Assembly (NCBI GenBank): GCA_911728435.2
Contig: OU452199.1
Coordinates: 41,551,253 to 41,615,252 of the forward strand
Direction of reading: 5' to 3'
DNA from: Apoderus coryli
Lineage: Eukaryota > Arthropoda > Insecta > Coleoptera > Attelabidae
Length of the DNA stretch: 64,000 bases
Made by a program: the position numbers and the translations under genes. Position 1 is the first letter of the stretch; every line of letters begins with the position of its first letter. The notes under the pieces were generated by a model. It saw only the letters and a program-made list of their open reading frames with translations, made no database searches and was not told where the DNA came from. Positions 32,101-43,482 of this stretch are shown in pieces.

Positions 32101-35100
32101 CTTTACCGCTGATGTCTAGGCACGTAATGTCGTTGATAAATAGCAAAAACAAAATAGGACACAACACCGAACCCTGTGGAACTCCACAATCCATCGGCCT
32201 GCAAGAAGACACAGCCGCATTGACCCTCAAACACTGACTACTGTTGCTAAGGTACGACTTAAACCATCCCAGTGGAACCCCCCGAATTCCGTAGTGCTGT
32301 ATCTTGTTAATTAGGATGTTATGACTTCCACAGTCGAATGCTTTGGAGAAATCACGGAAAATGGATGCTGTAAAGTGGAGATTCTTCAAGCTGGAGTAAA
32401 CATTGTTGAAGACGGAGAATATAGCATCATTAGTGCATTTGTTAGCTAAAAATCCAAATTGGTGGCTAGTTAATACTTCATATTTATGCAGAAATGATAG
32501 AAGTCTCCTTTTAACCAGTCTTTCAATGATCTTGGATAGAGTAGATAGAAGTGCAATTGGACGATAGTTTGAAGCTTGATCCTTATCGCCGCCCTTGTGC
32601 AGAGGAATTATTATAGATGTCTTAAGGCATTGTGGAAAAATTCCATTTTGGAATGACTTGTTAATGTACATTCCGGTAGATTAGACAACATTTTCAAAGT
32701 AATTCCATCATTTCCAGATGACACCTTGTTTTTGATGTCTTTAATTGTACTGCAAAGCTCTGGAGTTGCAACGGGTGTTAGGAATAAACTATATTATCAT
32801 TGGTATTTGAAAGATATCAGAGCGGATCGTAGGAGGGGACTATATTATTCATTAAATTTTTTGCCACATTAACAAAATAATCGTTCAAGATCTTAGGTGA
32901 AGTGGAGATTATACTGGACGGAGAAGCCCTATTAGAGCACGTTTCTTTAGCTATATTATCGGTTCTAGCTAACCGGTTGTTATAATATATGTTTTTAGCA
33001 GCTTTTATAGCTCACTTAGAGCATTCAAAACAATTCTCAGCATTACAGCGAGCAGAGGAGAGCACCTTGTTAATGGAGAATTGTACATGGGAAACACAGT
33101 TTGTTTGGTTTGTTTTTAGAGTTTCTTACTCAATAAAAAAAGACTCAGCATCTATAAAAGCTCACTTACAGCATTCAAAACAATTCTCAGCATTACATCG
33201 AGCCGAGGAAAGCACGTAATCAATGGAGAATTGTACAGGGGAAGCACAGTTTGTTTGGTTTGTTTTGAGAGTTTCTTACTCAATAAAAAAAGACTCAGCA
33301 TCTATAAAAGCTCACTTACAGCATTCAAAACAATTCTCAGCATTACATCGAGCCGAGGAAAGCACGTTATCAATGGAGAATTGTACAGGGGAAGCACAGT
33401 TTGTTTGGTTTGTTTTGAGAGTTTCTTACTCAATAAAAAAAGACTCAGCATCTATAAAAGCTCACTTAGAGCCTTCAAAAGAATTCTCAGCATAACAGGG
33501 AGCCGAAGAGGATTGTCCGAAAAATTTTTCAAATGAGATAGTGAGCGCATATTCGTTTGTTCTTTCTAACCCTCGTATCGATTTTGTGTTGAAATTCCAT
33601 ATGACACCTCTAATAAAAAGCAAACTTGAAGAATATCAGTTTTCAGTTAAATTAATATTTTTGCAGGACGTCCTTTTCGATGCCCGCTCCCATCTTGCGA
33701 AAAAGTTTGTGTTGCACACAAATTACCCGGGTCATTACAATTTCAACATGTACATGCGATGTGAATTCGAACTGCCATTGAATGGTACAAGGATTACTGC
33801 GTACACCGATTGGGATTCCATCTGTAAACAGTTGACACCCAGCGATCGCCCAGTTGTATTGAATAGAGCCAGTTCAACGAATACAACAAATCCATTTGGC
33901 AGTACGTTATGTTATGGGTACCAGGATATTATATTTGAGGTTAGTTCTATTGATATCTACTCAAACTTATAACCTTGCTTAATATGAGGGTCCATGTATG
34001 CGAGGAAAAGACTGCTTCCCAAAAAATCATAACCTCTTCTTCTTAGGACGCCGTCTCCCCACGAAGGTTGGCAATCCAACTGGCTATAATGGTGCCTGAA
34101 ATGCAAAATCTCTGGACCGTCGACGCAGGTCCTTTAGCATGAGTTGAGTCGTCTGCGCACAAATCGTTTGCCCTCCATCTTTCCTTCATTGACAAGTCGG
34201 AGGAGCTCGTACCGCTCCTTCCTCATAACGTTCGTTCTTTGGTGGTTGTCAGCAGCTCTTTACCTTCACCTATTCTCCTCAGTACTTCCTCGTGTCTACC
34301 CAGGATATACGCAGTATACGCCGATACAAGTAGGACCTCGTCAATGCGGCTCTCCATTGATTGGCAGAGTGTCCAGCTCTGGTATGTGGAGATGTAGGTT
34401 TAGGTCCCTACTAGTGAAGAGATTCTTCATGGCGATGAATGTCCTTCTCGCCTGTTCTATCCTTGATCTGATTTCCATTTAAGGGTCACTGTTCTCGTTG
34501 ACGAAGGCTCCAAGATATTTAATAGACGGCACTCGTTCCACGACCTGGTTGTTAATTTGAAGAATCGTCCGTCTTGGTGCCTTGGAGAATACAACCACCT
34601 GGGTCTTGGCAACGTTCATATGAAGACCATACTGTGTGCTATGTTCAACGATGAAGTCCATCATATTCTGGAGATGTGGGAAGCTGTGATTAACCACGAC
34701 CGTATCGTCAGCGAATCGTATATTGTTGGTAAGGATGCCGTTGATTTTAATGCCCTCTTTCACATTATCTAGTGTCTCCCGGAATTTTGCACCCGAGTAT
34801 ATATTAAAGAGGAGAGGGGACAGCACTCATCCCTGTCTAACACCCGTTCTGATTTCTGTTTCTTCGGATGTTATGCCCTCTATCCTAATCTCTGCAGTTT
34901 GATGCCAGTACAGCTGCGTGATGATGTTCAGATCTCCCGCATATCCGGTCTATTTTAATGAACTTCTGCTGCGATACACAGTCGAGAGCTTTTCGAATCA
35001 TAACACAGAACTTTAAAGTCTGATCCTAAAGAATTCTGGAACACGTAACAGATCTTCTCGGAACTTTTGCTTCTAGTTCAGATGAAAACGCATTCAACAA

Positions 35101-37156
35101 ATCAGTGTGATTTGTTTAGTGTGGTTAGGCAAAAGATAAAGTTGATGTGAACAATCCTCGAGCTTTGTAAATGAACATCAGTCACATTATTGTCAAGCTG
35201 TTAGTTATTGTATACTTTTTTGACATGAAATCATGTTGAATCCAAATGAATTTATCACTGACAGCCAAGTCGATGCGACCCTCGGACAGGATGAATATAG
35301 TCCCGGAATTTTCGACTTTTTCCACTCAGATGGGAATTCTTGAATACTAAATTAAAAATCAGACAATGCTGGAACGTAAACTTTGACTGAAAATGATGTT
35401 ATACCATCAAATCTTGTGGCGGACTCTTCATTCTTCGTAGACTGTCAGTTTTATGACAAAATTTGTGGCTCAAGGATTGGTGTGCTTCGCCATCTTAGGG
35501 TTCACAACAGAAATCCTGGAGTTGGAGTTCATACTCGTTAGCGAGTGAACGCTGATGATGCTGATGCAATTACACTCGCGAATCCAGACCAAACATGAAT
35601 CTTTTAAGTGTGCCTTGTTACTACGGTTCATTTAGACGAATAAAATGTAAGAGTACTGTGAAGAACAATAAAGAAAGGTTTTTTTTTTTTGATTATGCCA
35701 AGGCAGAGAAATCATCATGACACCTAGGGAGTTCCTTACCACTTCCATAGGTAGTGTGGGACTGTAACCCAAACTAAAACTCTGCCTTATCTTTGTAGTA
35801 TGGCTCGGGAACCCTCCCTTTTCCATGTCCTTGCTTCATTGTCCTCTGTTGCTGTTGTCTTCTGATGTTGATTGTTGTCTGTTGCTGTTGTCCTCTGTTG
35901 GTGGTGCCTAGAAACACTCTGAAACATACATTTAGATGAGGATACCTAGACCTGAAAGAAACAATAATAATGGGTGTCCTAGTCCTGTGGATTCCTTTGT
36001 CAGAGTTGACTCCTAGGTCTCCGGTACCGCTTGGCACCGTCATCTACATTGTAGTTGACTGCTTCGCGAATCAGTGGGTTTGCATGGGTCTCTGCCATTG
36101 CAAAGAGCTTCTGGGCACTCAACCTCATGACGTCCCTTATGGCGTCGAGTTTGAGGTCCCTTCGGATCTGTGCGTTTGACACAAACCAGGGTGCACCCAC
36201 TGCCATCCTTCTCGCCTTGTTCTCCGTTTCAGGTACGATGGTGCCGCGTATCCCCATGCTGAACTGGCATAGGTCAAGGCAGGTCGCACGACTGTCTTAA
36301 CCATTTGGAGCTTGACCTGCAAGGGCATCTTGCTTCTTCTGCAGATCATCGGGTAGAGCTTCGAAATGATGCCTTTGGCATTCGCGATGCTCTTCTCGAT
36401 GTGCGGTCTCCATGACAGGGATCTGTCCAAAGTTACCCCCAGGTACTTTGCAGTGTCCTGCCATTGTATGTCAGTACCCTCGATGTTGACGAAGTCGTCG
36501 GGGCGCACTTGTCTTCTTCTGATGAGGAGCGCGGTGCTCTTCTCGGCATTAATCTTGGTCTTCCACCTGGTGCACCATTCGGTGAAGTTGTCCGCTGCTC
36601 GCTGCAGGTATCTTGTCACCAATTCCGCACTGCGACTGTGGGCAATCAAGGCGGTGTCGTCTGCGTAGAGTGACAGTGGTCTGTCCTTGGGATGTCACTG
36701 GTAAAGATGGAGAAAAGATGGGGGGATAGTACGCGAATCTGCCTGTCCTGTAGGTAGGAGTCTGCTAGCTTGATCATCGCTGATGGGTATCCTAAAGTGT
36801 GCATCTTATAGATGAGTCCTTCCTGCCAGACCCTGTCGAAGGCTCTGGTCACATCCAGAAATACGATTCCCGTGACTTGGCGCCAGTTTAGTCCTTGTGC
36901 TGCATGCTCAACGAGTCTTAGCAGTTGCAACTCCGTGTTGTGATTGGCTCTGAACCCAAACTGCTCGTCGGGGATTACTTCCAGTTCATCCGAGAACTCG
37001 CGAAGTCGCTAGAGGAAAAGAAAGGTATGATTTCCTATATGTGTATATATATTGTTTGTTTTTCTGTTTCAGGTAATGCCAAATCACTATATAGCGTCGC
37101 TAAGTGTTTACGGTGATGGTAGACCCTATCAAAAAACGGAAGTTGCGCAGGCGTGA
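29119..37156 (+). CDS. PHAF1: Phagophore assembly factor 1 homologue (UPF0183, C16orf70/MYTHO-type), complete
   Basis: Seven exons with good splice sites and matching phases: 29119-29182, 29456-29538, 29631-29758, 29821-30194, 30377-30591, 33667-33939 and 37073-37156 (stop TGA). They give 406 residues, close to the roughly 420 of vertebrate homologues. The protein starts MLTLEVVPERSLGCEQWEF. Family landmarks are IEQVEHSFGATHPGEYDA, FRGLSFYFPV, HIERKVLLGQSAQD, KVFYKSEDKMKIH, NDYFFNYFTLG-type SDYFFNYFTLG, and KFVLHTNYPGHYNFN. Homologues are soluble proteins that act at autophagosome formation sites. AATAAA lies at 37214-37219, 58 bases after the stop. The two 3-kb introns (30592-33666, 33940-37072) carry antisense retrotransposon fragments and a tandem repeat; no exon is damaged. 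Confidence 0.95.
30868..31410. repeat. Possible inverted-repeat element in a PHAF1 intron
   Basis: TTTTTCGCCTGCC near 30869 and its inverse GGCAGGCGAAAAA near 31400 could be terminal repeats of a 0.5-kb element. The match is short and the interior is unremarkable. Confidence 0.35.
31428..31536. repeat. GC-rich hairpin
   Basis: GGCGGTAAAGCCGCTGCAGC and its inverse partner (GCTGCAACGAATGCTTTACC) bound a GC-rich centre with CTCGCTCGCTTCGCTCACTC. This local GC peak in an AT-rich intron looks like a small foldback element. Confidence 0.6.
31675..32960 (-). pseudogene. Jockey/CR1-like reverse transcriptase, antisense in PHAF1 intron
   Basis: The frame 32671-31946 (241 codons) has NYRPIALLSTLSKIIE, HQFGFLANKCT, motif A FRDFSKAFD, motif B CGVPQGSVLCPILF and an intact LFADDTSF active site. 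Upstream, after a frameshift near 32671, the minus strand reads KNKVSSGNDGITLKML; downstream a shifted frame (31890-31675) reads FLGLVDSSLKWKLHID. Both ends are lost, so it is a truncated copy. Confidence 0.85.
32997..33505. repeat. 150-bp tandem repeat, about 3.3 copies
   Basis: GCATTCAAAACAATTCTCAG recurs at 33021, 33171 and 33321, with a variant at 33471, so the period is exactly 150 bases. Copies two and three are almost identical; the first and last are more diverged. Because 150 is divisible by three, stop-free frames run through the array; these are not genes. It lies in the PHAF1 intron next to the 5' side of the antisense Jockey fragment. Confidence 0.92.
34036..34900 (-). pseudogene. 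Non-LTR reverse transcriptase C-terminal half, antisense in PHAF1 intron
   Basis: The frame 34826-34479 has CVLSPLLFNIYS-type MLSPLLFNIYS, an intact NNIRFADDTVVV active site, GLHMNVAKTQVVVFSK and IKYLGAFV. After a stop and frame changes the minus strand continues with RKERYELLRLVNEGKMEGKR, the conserved C-terminal block of insect elements with this reverse transcriptase, down to about 34040. Confidence 0.8.
34901..35699. other. intron sequence, no clear feature
   Basis: PHAF1 intron. Some minus-strand codons near 34930 may still belong to the preceding reverse transcriptase. Otherwise nothing is recognised. Confidence 0.4.
35700..36990 (-). pseudogene. Second Jockey-like reverse transcriptase, antisense in PHAF1 intron
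   Basis: The minus strand from about 36985: QFGFRANHNTELQLLR-type start, then motif A VFLDVTRAFDRVW, a deletion where motif B should lie, and after a frameshift near 36690 an intact SLYADDTALIA. The thumb block [13 protein letters not shown] and RPALTYASSAWGYA follow. A further frameshift leads to the C-terminal block ENKARRMAVGAPWFVSNAQI and HANPLIREAVNY (36257-36000). It is relatively young, with few lesions, but not functional. Confidence 0.85.
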
Positions 37157-37879
37157 CGAAAGTTGGTCTGTCCACGACATTTGGCGAACAGCTGCTGTCG
37201 GAAATTACCGATTAATAAAGAAAATGGTATAGATGCAAAAAATAAATAGTGAAAAAAAAAACAATTAATAAGAAAAAATAAAAATAATTGAACGTAACTT
37301 ATAAAATAAATAATTAATAATAATTGAAAATAGCATAATCATAATTAATGGAGCAAAAATCATTCTAATGGATTTGTTCTTTAATTTAATTTGTTTTCGG
37401 GTTCTAAGAACGCAGTATGTGGTTTATTTATCAGTGTAAATGGTTGGAATGTTAAAACTTGGTCTTACAGAATGTAGTTTATCCAGCAATAACACAGATA
37501 TCGTCATCAGGATGTCTTTGAAAAGGTATAAAACAGACGTCTGGTGAAATTTTTGTTAGCTGGAACAACTTTTATATATAAAAATTTTCTTCAGTATATA
37601 GAAGCCTCCTCAAACACAAAATCACAAAACAATTTTCTGCTGAAACCAGTTATACATGAAAAAATGTTTCTGCTTTACATTCTAGACATTTTCTAAACAT
37701 AAACACGCCAAGAACTTCTTGCAGAAATATGTAATTTTTATTTTTTAATATGAAAATGATGAAAAATGAAATTGAAAATGCTTTGATCGTTGTCTGGTTG
37801 TTTTCCCAATCTATGGTGACAATACACTAATAACAATAACGTCCCAAACTAACCAAATACTTTATTCAATAATTAGAAA
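37157..37879. other. PHAF1 3' flank
   Basis: Contains the PHAF1 polyadenylation signal (37214-37219) and then AT-rich non-coding sequence with no recognised feature. Confidence 0.5.
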
Positions 37880-37975
37880 TAAAAAAAATGCAAGAATAGC
37901 AGGGACTTGAACTCACGACCTTCCGCTCTAAAACCAAGTATCTAACCACTGAGCTACACTCATAACATACCGACT
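37880..37975 (-). repeat. tRNA-derived SINE head (A and B box)
   Basis: On the minus strand, TAGCTCAGTGGTTAGATAC is a good polymerase III A box and GGTCGTGAGTTCAAGTCCC a good B box, 30 bases apart, followed by an AT-rich tail. The anticodon and T stems do not pair as in a functional tRNA, so a SINE or tRNA relic is more likely than a tRNA gene. Confidence 0.5.
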
Positions 37976-38249
37976 ATTCGAATTACCTCCACCACATACA
38001 TACATTACCAACTATCTGAAGCAGGCTTGAAGCATTGCATAATGTTTAAGTTTCGAGTAAGGTTGCCGTTCTTATACAGGAGCTGCTATATCAAATTAAA
38101 AGTCAAACTATCGATTTCTTAAAGATCGATCTGATTAAGTCCGATTTAATCGCGAATCGATTCCTTTCCTTTCGTTCTAGATTGATCCCAAAAAGTCATT
38201 CTTTATAAAAACGTCTGCTTGTGTCGAAACTACAATTGTTGTGTTGTCA

Positions 38250-38500
38250 GGTTATTGTAGAATTGTTGTGTTTTCAGGTGTTAAGAGGCCGTGGTATTGT
38301 TTAATTAAAAGGCCATTATGTTTTATATTATCACAGGTTTATTATCAGTTTAAAATACATTGAGAGGAGCAGGAGAGAGCCCGGTCAAGCTAAGTCGGCG
38401 GCCAGCTGTAGACTGGCGTTAATTGTCCTATACGGATCATCGCGCTTGTGTGCATACATGACTATGTCTAAAGGCGGTGCCACAACACCCCCACACTTAA
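38250..38500 (-). repeat. Probable LTR of a gypsy-like element
   Basis: On the minus strand the block begins TGTTGTGGCACCGCC (near 38490), contains AATAAA (near 38343), and ends near a CTGAAAACACAACA run. It lies on the 3' side of the gypsy-like pol relic in the same orientation. I cannot find the partner LTR in the window. Confidence 0.4.
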
Positions 38501-38929
38501 TCGAAACTTCAGTTTCCCTAAAACTTTACAATACACATCTTTTGAGTTTCTTGAGAATTTATCATTCTTGATAATTTTATCACAGATTTAATTCTACAAT
38601 ATTGTGATGCATACTGTTTGTTTTCTACACATAATCCCTTGTGATCTATACGCGTTTATAATTTGTATTATGCCTCAGTTGAAAGTACATTTCACATATT
38701 TGATTAAAATGTTTCGTGTACGTTCAACAAGTTTTTTCCTTCCTTTATACTACTCGATAAAAAACGAAAATATTTGCGCTCCTGCCCCTTTTGTCAAATC
38801 CAATTTTGATTACATGTTTACAACATATACGTTACAAAATATCACAAAATAATACAATTATTACATTTACTTACATAAGATAGTAGTGTCATTACATTTA
38901 TTTACATGTTTAAATACATATATAAATAC

Positions 38930-39810
38930 TTATATACCAAGTTTCAAATTACTAAACCTAGCCAATTTGTTGTTTTCTACAGGAGAAATAATACCCTTCT
39001 CTACAAGCCTGTCTAGTTCTACGTCTACTTTATCTTTAAAAGCGTATGGTACCGTCCGATGTTTACAAAAAATAGGAGTTGCACCCTCCTTAATACCTAT
39101 ACTAACCTTGTGCCCCTTATATTCCCTAACTTTATCAGTAAAAACACTAGGAAACTTAGAAATTAACCTATTTACCTGATCACTGACAGAAATATTGCAC
39201 ATAAGTTCAATCTTTATTTTAAATGTTGACAACCAGTCCCAGCAGACGGCTGATCCACCCGCGACAACATATAGTCTTATCATCCGAGACTTACCCTCAT
39301 GTGTCACGTTAGCAACAAAATAACCCTCCGTTGCGAAGGTTCCTCCGTCATACCCCCGCAGCACAATCGCATCCTTCTTTAATGTTACATTTGAGAAGTT
39401 TGAATCACGCTTGAGCATATCCAAATCCTTACCTTGTATATTTACTTTAATTTTAAATGGGTTGTTATGTCCCTCATCCACCTGAAACAAATAAAAAAGT
39501 TTTTCCTCTTCCAAACTCTATCCGTGAACACAAAGTATATTGAAATAACGTATTTTCATATTACTGGTTTCAGTTCGGAAAAATGACAATGTTGCATTTC
39601 CGCAGAAAACTTTTCCTGATTTTTTGTTTGGGAAGGCCTCCCAATACTAAATAAACAAAGATATCGTGTGCTGTTCGGGCCTGTCTGTGCCTGCAGTAGT
39701 GGCAGTCTTCAGACTGCCTCTTCTCACAGGCGACGTCTGGTGTCCCACTTGTTACGGTAGTCGTTTTGGACGTTGTTGTTAGAGCCACCTTCTTGGAGTA
39801 TTCCATGGCT
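38930..39810 (-). pseudogene. Ty3/gypsy-like gag-pol relic
   Basis: The frame 39514-38930 (194 codons) reads as a retropepsin-like domain whose active-site triplet is not evident. It continues into the start of a gypsy reverse transcriptase: the spaced block with FTDKV, the GHKVSIGIKEGA segment and the PYAFKDKV segment that precede the palm. The palm itself is missing. Upstream on the same strand (39806-39570) a Cys-containing segment may be the end of gag. Host-derived LTR retrotransposon debris, not functional. Confidence 0.6.
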
Positions 39811-41190
39811 TTCTACTTGGGGTGTTATTGTGAATGCTTTGAAAGGTCGTAAGATTTATGTTTATGATTAATTGGCCCTTTATAGAAAATTCCTTATATC
39901 TTTTGTTACATACTGTTAAAAATGTAAAAAAAAAACAATATAAAAGACAAGAAATCTTTTAATAAAAAGTGTATAAGTAATGAAAAATTGCATAAAAAGT
40001 CATAAAAGTACGCTTATTAAAAAAAAAAACAAAATTTAATTGCACACGTTTTTCATTATTTGTCATACTAATTTTATGTATTTTAGATATATACTAAAAG
40101 TAATTAGATTATAAATAAATAAAAATTATATATATATAAAAATATTTGCATTTGAATAATTATTTTAATAGAAATCAGAAAACGTTTTTCAAATTTTCAC
40201 AGAAAGTGTATTTTGTAGTACTACATTTTAAATTATCAAAAAAAAAAAAAACTTATAAACCAGTAAAAAAAAAGACTTGATTGTATATAGTTTTGTTAAC
40301 TGCTTTTATCATACATACCAAATAATATTATACAGTATACTTTTCATGAATAATTTGTTGTCTGTCTGAAGTTTCAAGTTTCTTTCTTGGAGTTAGGCAT
40401 AGTTTGTTTTTCTTGAATTTCGGTGTATTATATAATTATCAAATAATGAATTAACAGTGTGGTTAGTGTATAGTATATTTTATTTTAATACTTATTATAG
40501 AAAATAAGTTAGTAAGTTCTATTTTTTTATTTTAAGTCGTTCGTTCTTGTGTAAATAGATTTTAAGATCATTCTACACATTTTAACTTCACAGGTGTCTG
40601 AATAATACCAGGAATAGTCGAAACTATCCCTTTTCGATTTCGCCCTGGCTATCTGGTTGTCAAACCAGATCCAATGCTATGTCACACCAATTTAGCGCTG
40701 TGATGTGGGGAGCCCTCAATCTACTTTCAGTTTTAGAGTTTTTCTGAACCAGTTGATCCCTCCTGCCTTTATTTATAAAATACTATCAATCCATGATAGG
40801 TACCTTGTAGTTTATATCAAAATAACTAATTTTGGACACTATACCTTCGCATATACAGGGTGTCCCACTTGATGATGGATACAAGCCAATAACTCTGTTA
40901 TTTCTTGAGCTTTTTTTTATCATTTTTGGTAGGACGGTGTTCGGTTACGATATACACATTTTCATCGAGGTAAAAAGTGCAGTACCTTATTGGCGTGCGT
41001 TTTAATGGGGTTTAAATTGTTTTCGTTCAAGAGTGAACTGCCTTTAGGACATTATTTATTTCAAATCTGATAAATTGACTCTCGAGTCTTTGACATCCAA
41101 AATACTTAGATTGTTGTAGATTGTTTTTCGGAGTCGTTTAGGCGGTTTGGCCTCCCCTCACTTCGACCTGCAGAAGATCTTTTGTGAATG
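39811..41190. other. no recognisable gene
   Basis: AT-rich, with several A and T homopolymers. A TACAGGGTGTCCCACTTGA end at about 40856 is an isolated terminus of the CAGGGTG family. Confidence 0.5.
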
Positions 41191-41194
41191 ACTC

Positions 41195-42175
41195 TAATCT
41201 ATGAATTGCCCAGCTGTCCCTCACTTTTCATAAAGTTGATGATTTCTCTGGGGGCTAAATTCCTTGCCTCGTCGGGTGTTATGGTCACCCCTCCAAGGTG
41301 TTTTAGCCTTTTGCAGAAAAGTGCCATGCATTCCCAGAGCACGTGTTCTGTTGTCTCAGTTGCGTCTTCGCAAAACCGACAAGTGTCGTCCTCGGTTAGG
41401 CCCATATTTTTGAGATGGTACTTCACTGGGTGGTTTCCCGTAAAAAGGCCTGTAATTCGCCTTAGGTCGCTTCTCTCCAGTTGGATAAGCTTCCCTGCGT
41501 TGGCCTCTGAAGGTTTGATAAACCTTTTTGATTGTCTTAGGCCTGGAGTGTTTCTCTAGAAGGACTTAAGTTGTTCCTTTTCCCATCTCTGAAGTTATTC
41601 CTTCATATGGCTTTTTGGAAGGCCAAAGATGGGTTCCGGGCCGCAGAACGGAGCGGTTGCGCCCTCTTTTGCAAGTTGGTCCGCCGCTTCGTTCCCCTCT
41701 ATGCCTTCATGTCCTGGCACCCATGTCAGAGTAATCTTTTTCCCCTGAGCTGCCAGTTGCTTTAGGGTCTGTTTGCATTCCCATGCTAGCTTTTACGTAA
41801 AGGTGTAAGACCTCAGTGCTTTTAACGCAGCTTGACTGGCTGACATAATATTGATCTGCCGTTCCGGGATGCCTCTCTGCAGGCATTCTTGAGCACAACG
41901 ATTAATAGCGTTGATCTCTGCTTGGAATATAGTGGGACTTTTCCCGAGAGATTCAGAGGGCCTGCAATTTGGCCCGTATACTCCCATGTCTGTGTTCCCT
42001 TCTATTCCTTTTGAACCAGACGGATGTGTTTTCTGGGAATCGTGGTTCCCCATTTAGCCAATTTTGACGGTCTGCAATGACCACTTCAAATGGGATTTCA
42101 AAATCATGTTTGCGTGGCAAAGCGTCCCCACGGTTTTCTTCCTGAATCCAAAGGTATTGGATTCAGGATTCCCAT
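41195..42175 (-). pseudogene. RNase H domain of a non-LTR retrotransposon, copy 2
   Basis: Closely related to 15516-16540 over its whole length, same orientation. Lesions include loss of the TDGS stretch near 42015 (SGSKG is joined to unrelated codons) and a frameshift near 41720. The complete C-terminal finger is kept here: CRFCEDATETTEHVLWEC, then the ending EIINFMKSEGQLGNS. This copy shows how copy 1 was truncated. Confidence 0.8.
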
Positions 42176-43031
42176 GTTCCAAAATACTTAAGTTCTAATT
42201 TTGATAAAAGTTCATAGAGTGTGTGTCATTAACAATTTTTAAAAAATGCATTAGAAATTATGGTGACTTGATCGAAGATATTGACTTTTAGTTCGTTGTT
42301 ATTACTTTTAGTTCAGAGTTTAATTCAAATTTTTTGTTTCCTTAAGTTCTTAAACTTGTTTAATAATAACAATGTACTCGTTATTCGTCACGTACAATCA
42401 CAAAAAGGAAATACATTTTATAGACCACTTGCAAAGCTTTTTTGAAATACTTTCAATATGCACACACTAGTTCAAAAGTGACTCGATATCAACTCCCAAG
42501 AATATTACAGCCATTTTCTGGAGTAGAATAGTTACGTGAAAAAATATTACACAATGAGACTGAGAAGATTTAGCTTTTTAGACTTCCCTCGTGTATTGAT
42601 CATGATGGCAACTATGTAAAAAGTATAATTCAATTGTTATAAAGTTCATAAAGGAGAATCCAGCGGCGTCGTGGAATCTGCATTAGTTTTTTTCCAAATT
42701 ATTAACTTAAATTGTTAATGACACACTGTATGTATTTTTTATTTTTTGGCCTTTGCATCTATTAGGCAATTCAGCTATCTCTAATTGATTTTTCAATTTT
42801 CATTCTGTCTTCTATTATCTAAATAATTAGCTTTTCAAGTGCGCAACTACATGTAGCTGGTCCGAGGTTCGAACCAACTACATACCGGGATTTGAGGTTA
42901 TTAAACATAACCAGGCAGTGCGAAAGTTTGACCGTCAAGCACCAGGCGGGCACTGTATACCAGCGAAACTGTCGATTCACTGTGGTTTCTGTAAGACCAT
43001 AATCAAGCTCAACGCGAAATCGCCAGGGTAA
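42176..43031. other. no recognisable gene
   Basis: Non-coding. A GAGGTTCGAACCAAC stretch at about 42862 resembles a B box, but no properly spaced A box accompanies it. Confidence 0.4.
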
Positions 43032-43479
43032 AGGCGGGTTTAGCCAACTAATAATGCATAATTTTAGTGCATCATGGATAATTTTAAAACATATTTATAC
43101 AACGAATAGTGTATAATTCATAATTTTCGTTGATAATTGTTGAAAGTTCCCAACTTTATGCAAAAAATATCAATACGCATGCGCCGCATGGCTTACATAA
43201 CCTCAATTTACGAAATAAACTAAATAATAATTGAAAATGTGATAATTAACAGAATTTTTAATTTGAAAGCTATCAAAATAAGTCCAACACAAAGTAATAG
43301 CATTGTCTTTAAAGACAATGGTAATAGGTTAACCTGCTGTCTAGTCACTTTTCGCTTTATGGATAAAAGCTATGAGTTGTATAAACACCTATATTTTGTT
43401 GTATTAAGCACTATGTAGGTATTAAACATTTTTCTTTATCCATTATGCACTATCCATTATTAGTTGGCTAAACCCGCCT
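43032..43479. mobile_element. Harbinger-type MITE with TAA duplication
   Basis: The terminal inverted repeat AGGCGGGTTTAGCCAACTAA is mirrored exactly at the right end. TAA flanks both sides (43029-43031 and 43480-43482). The length is 448 bases, with no coding capacity. A three-base TWA duplication is the signature of PIF/Harbinger. The centre holds the perfect palindrome CATTGTCTTTAAAGACAATG (43301-43320). Confidence 0.85.
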
Positions 43480-43482
43480 TAA

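Noticed and set aside
33021..33505. Regularly spaced repeats, considered as a CRISPR-like array
   Set aside because: The whole 150-bp unit repeats, without unique spacers, in a eukaryotic intron.
32989..33536. Open frames of 76 to 101 codons with repeated peptide units
   Set aside because: They arise because the 150-bp tandem period is divisible by three; they lie in a PHAF1 intron and have no start context or family.
37880..37975. tRNA gene on the minus strand
   Set aside because: Good A and B boxes, but the anticodon and T stems do not pair; better explained as a SINE head.
42855..42880. Second tRNA-like B box (GAGGTTCGAACCAAC)
   Set aside because: No correctly spaced A box on either strand, and the motif is itself palindromic.
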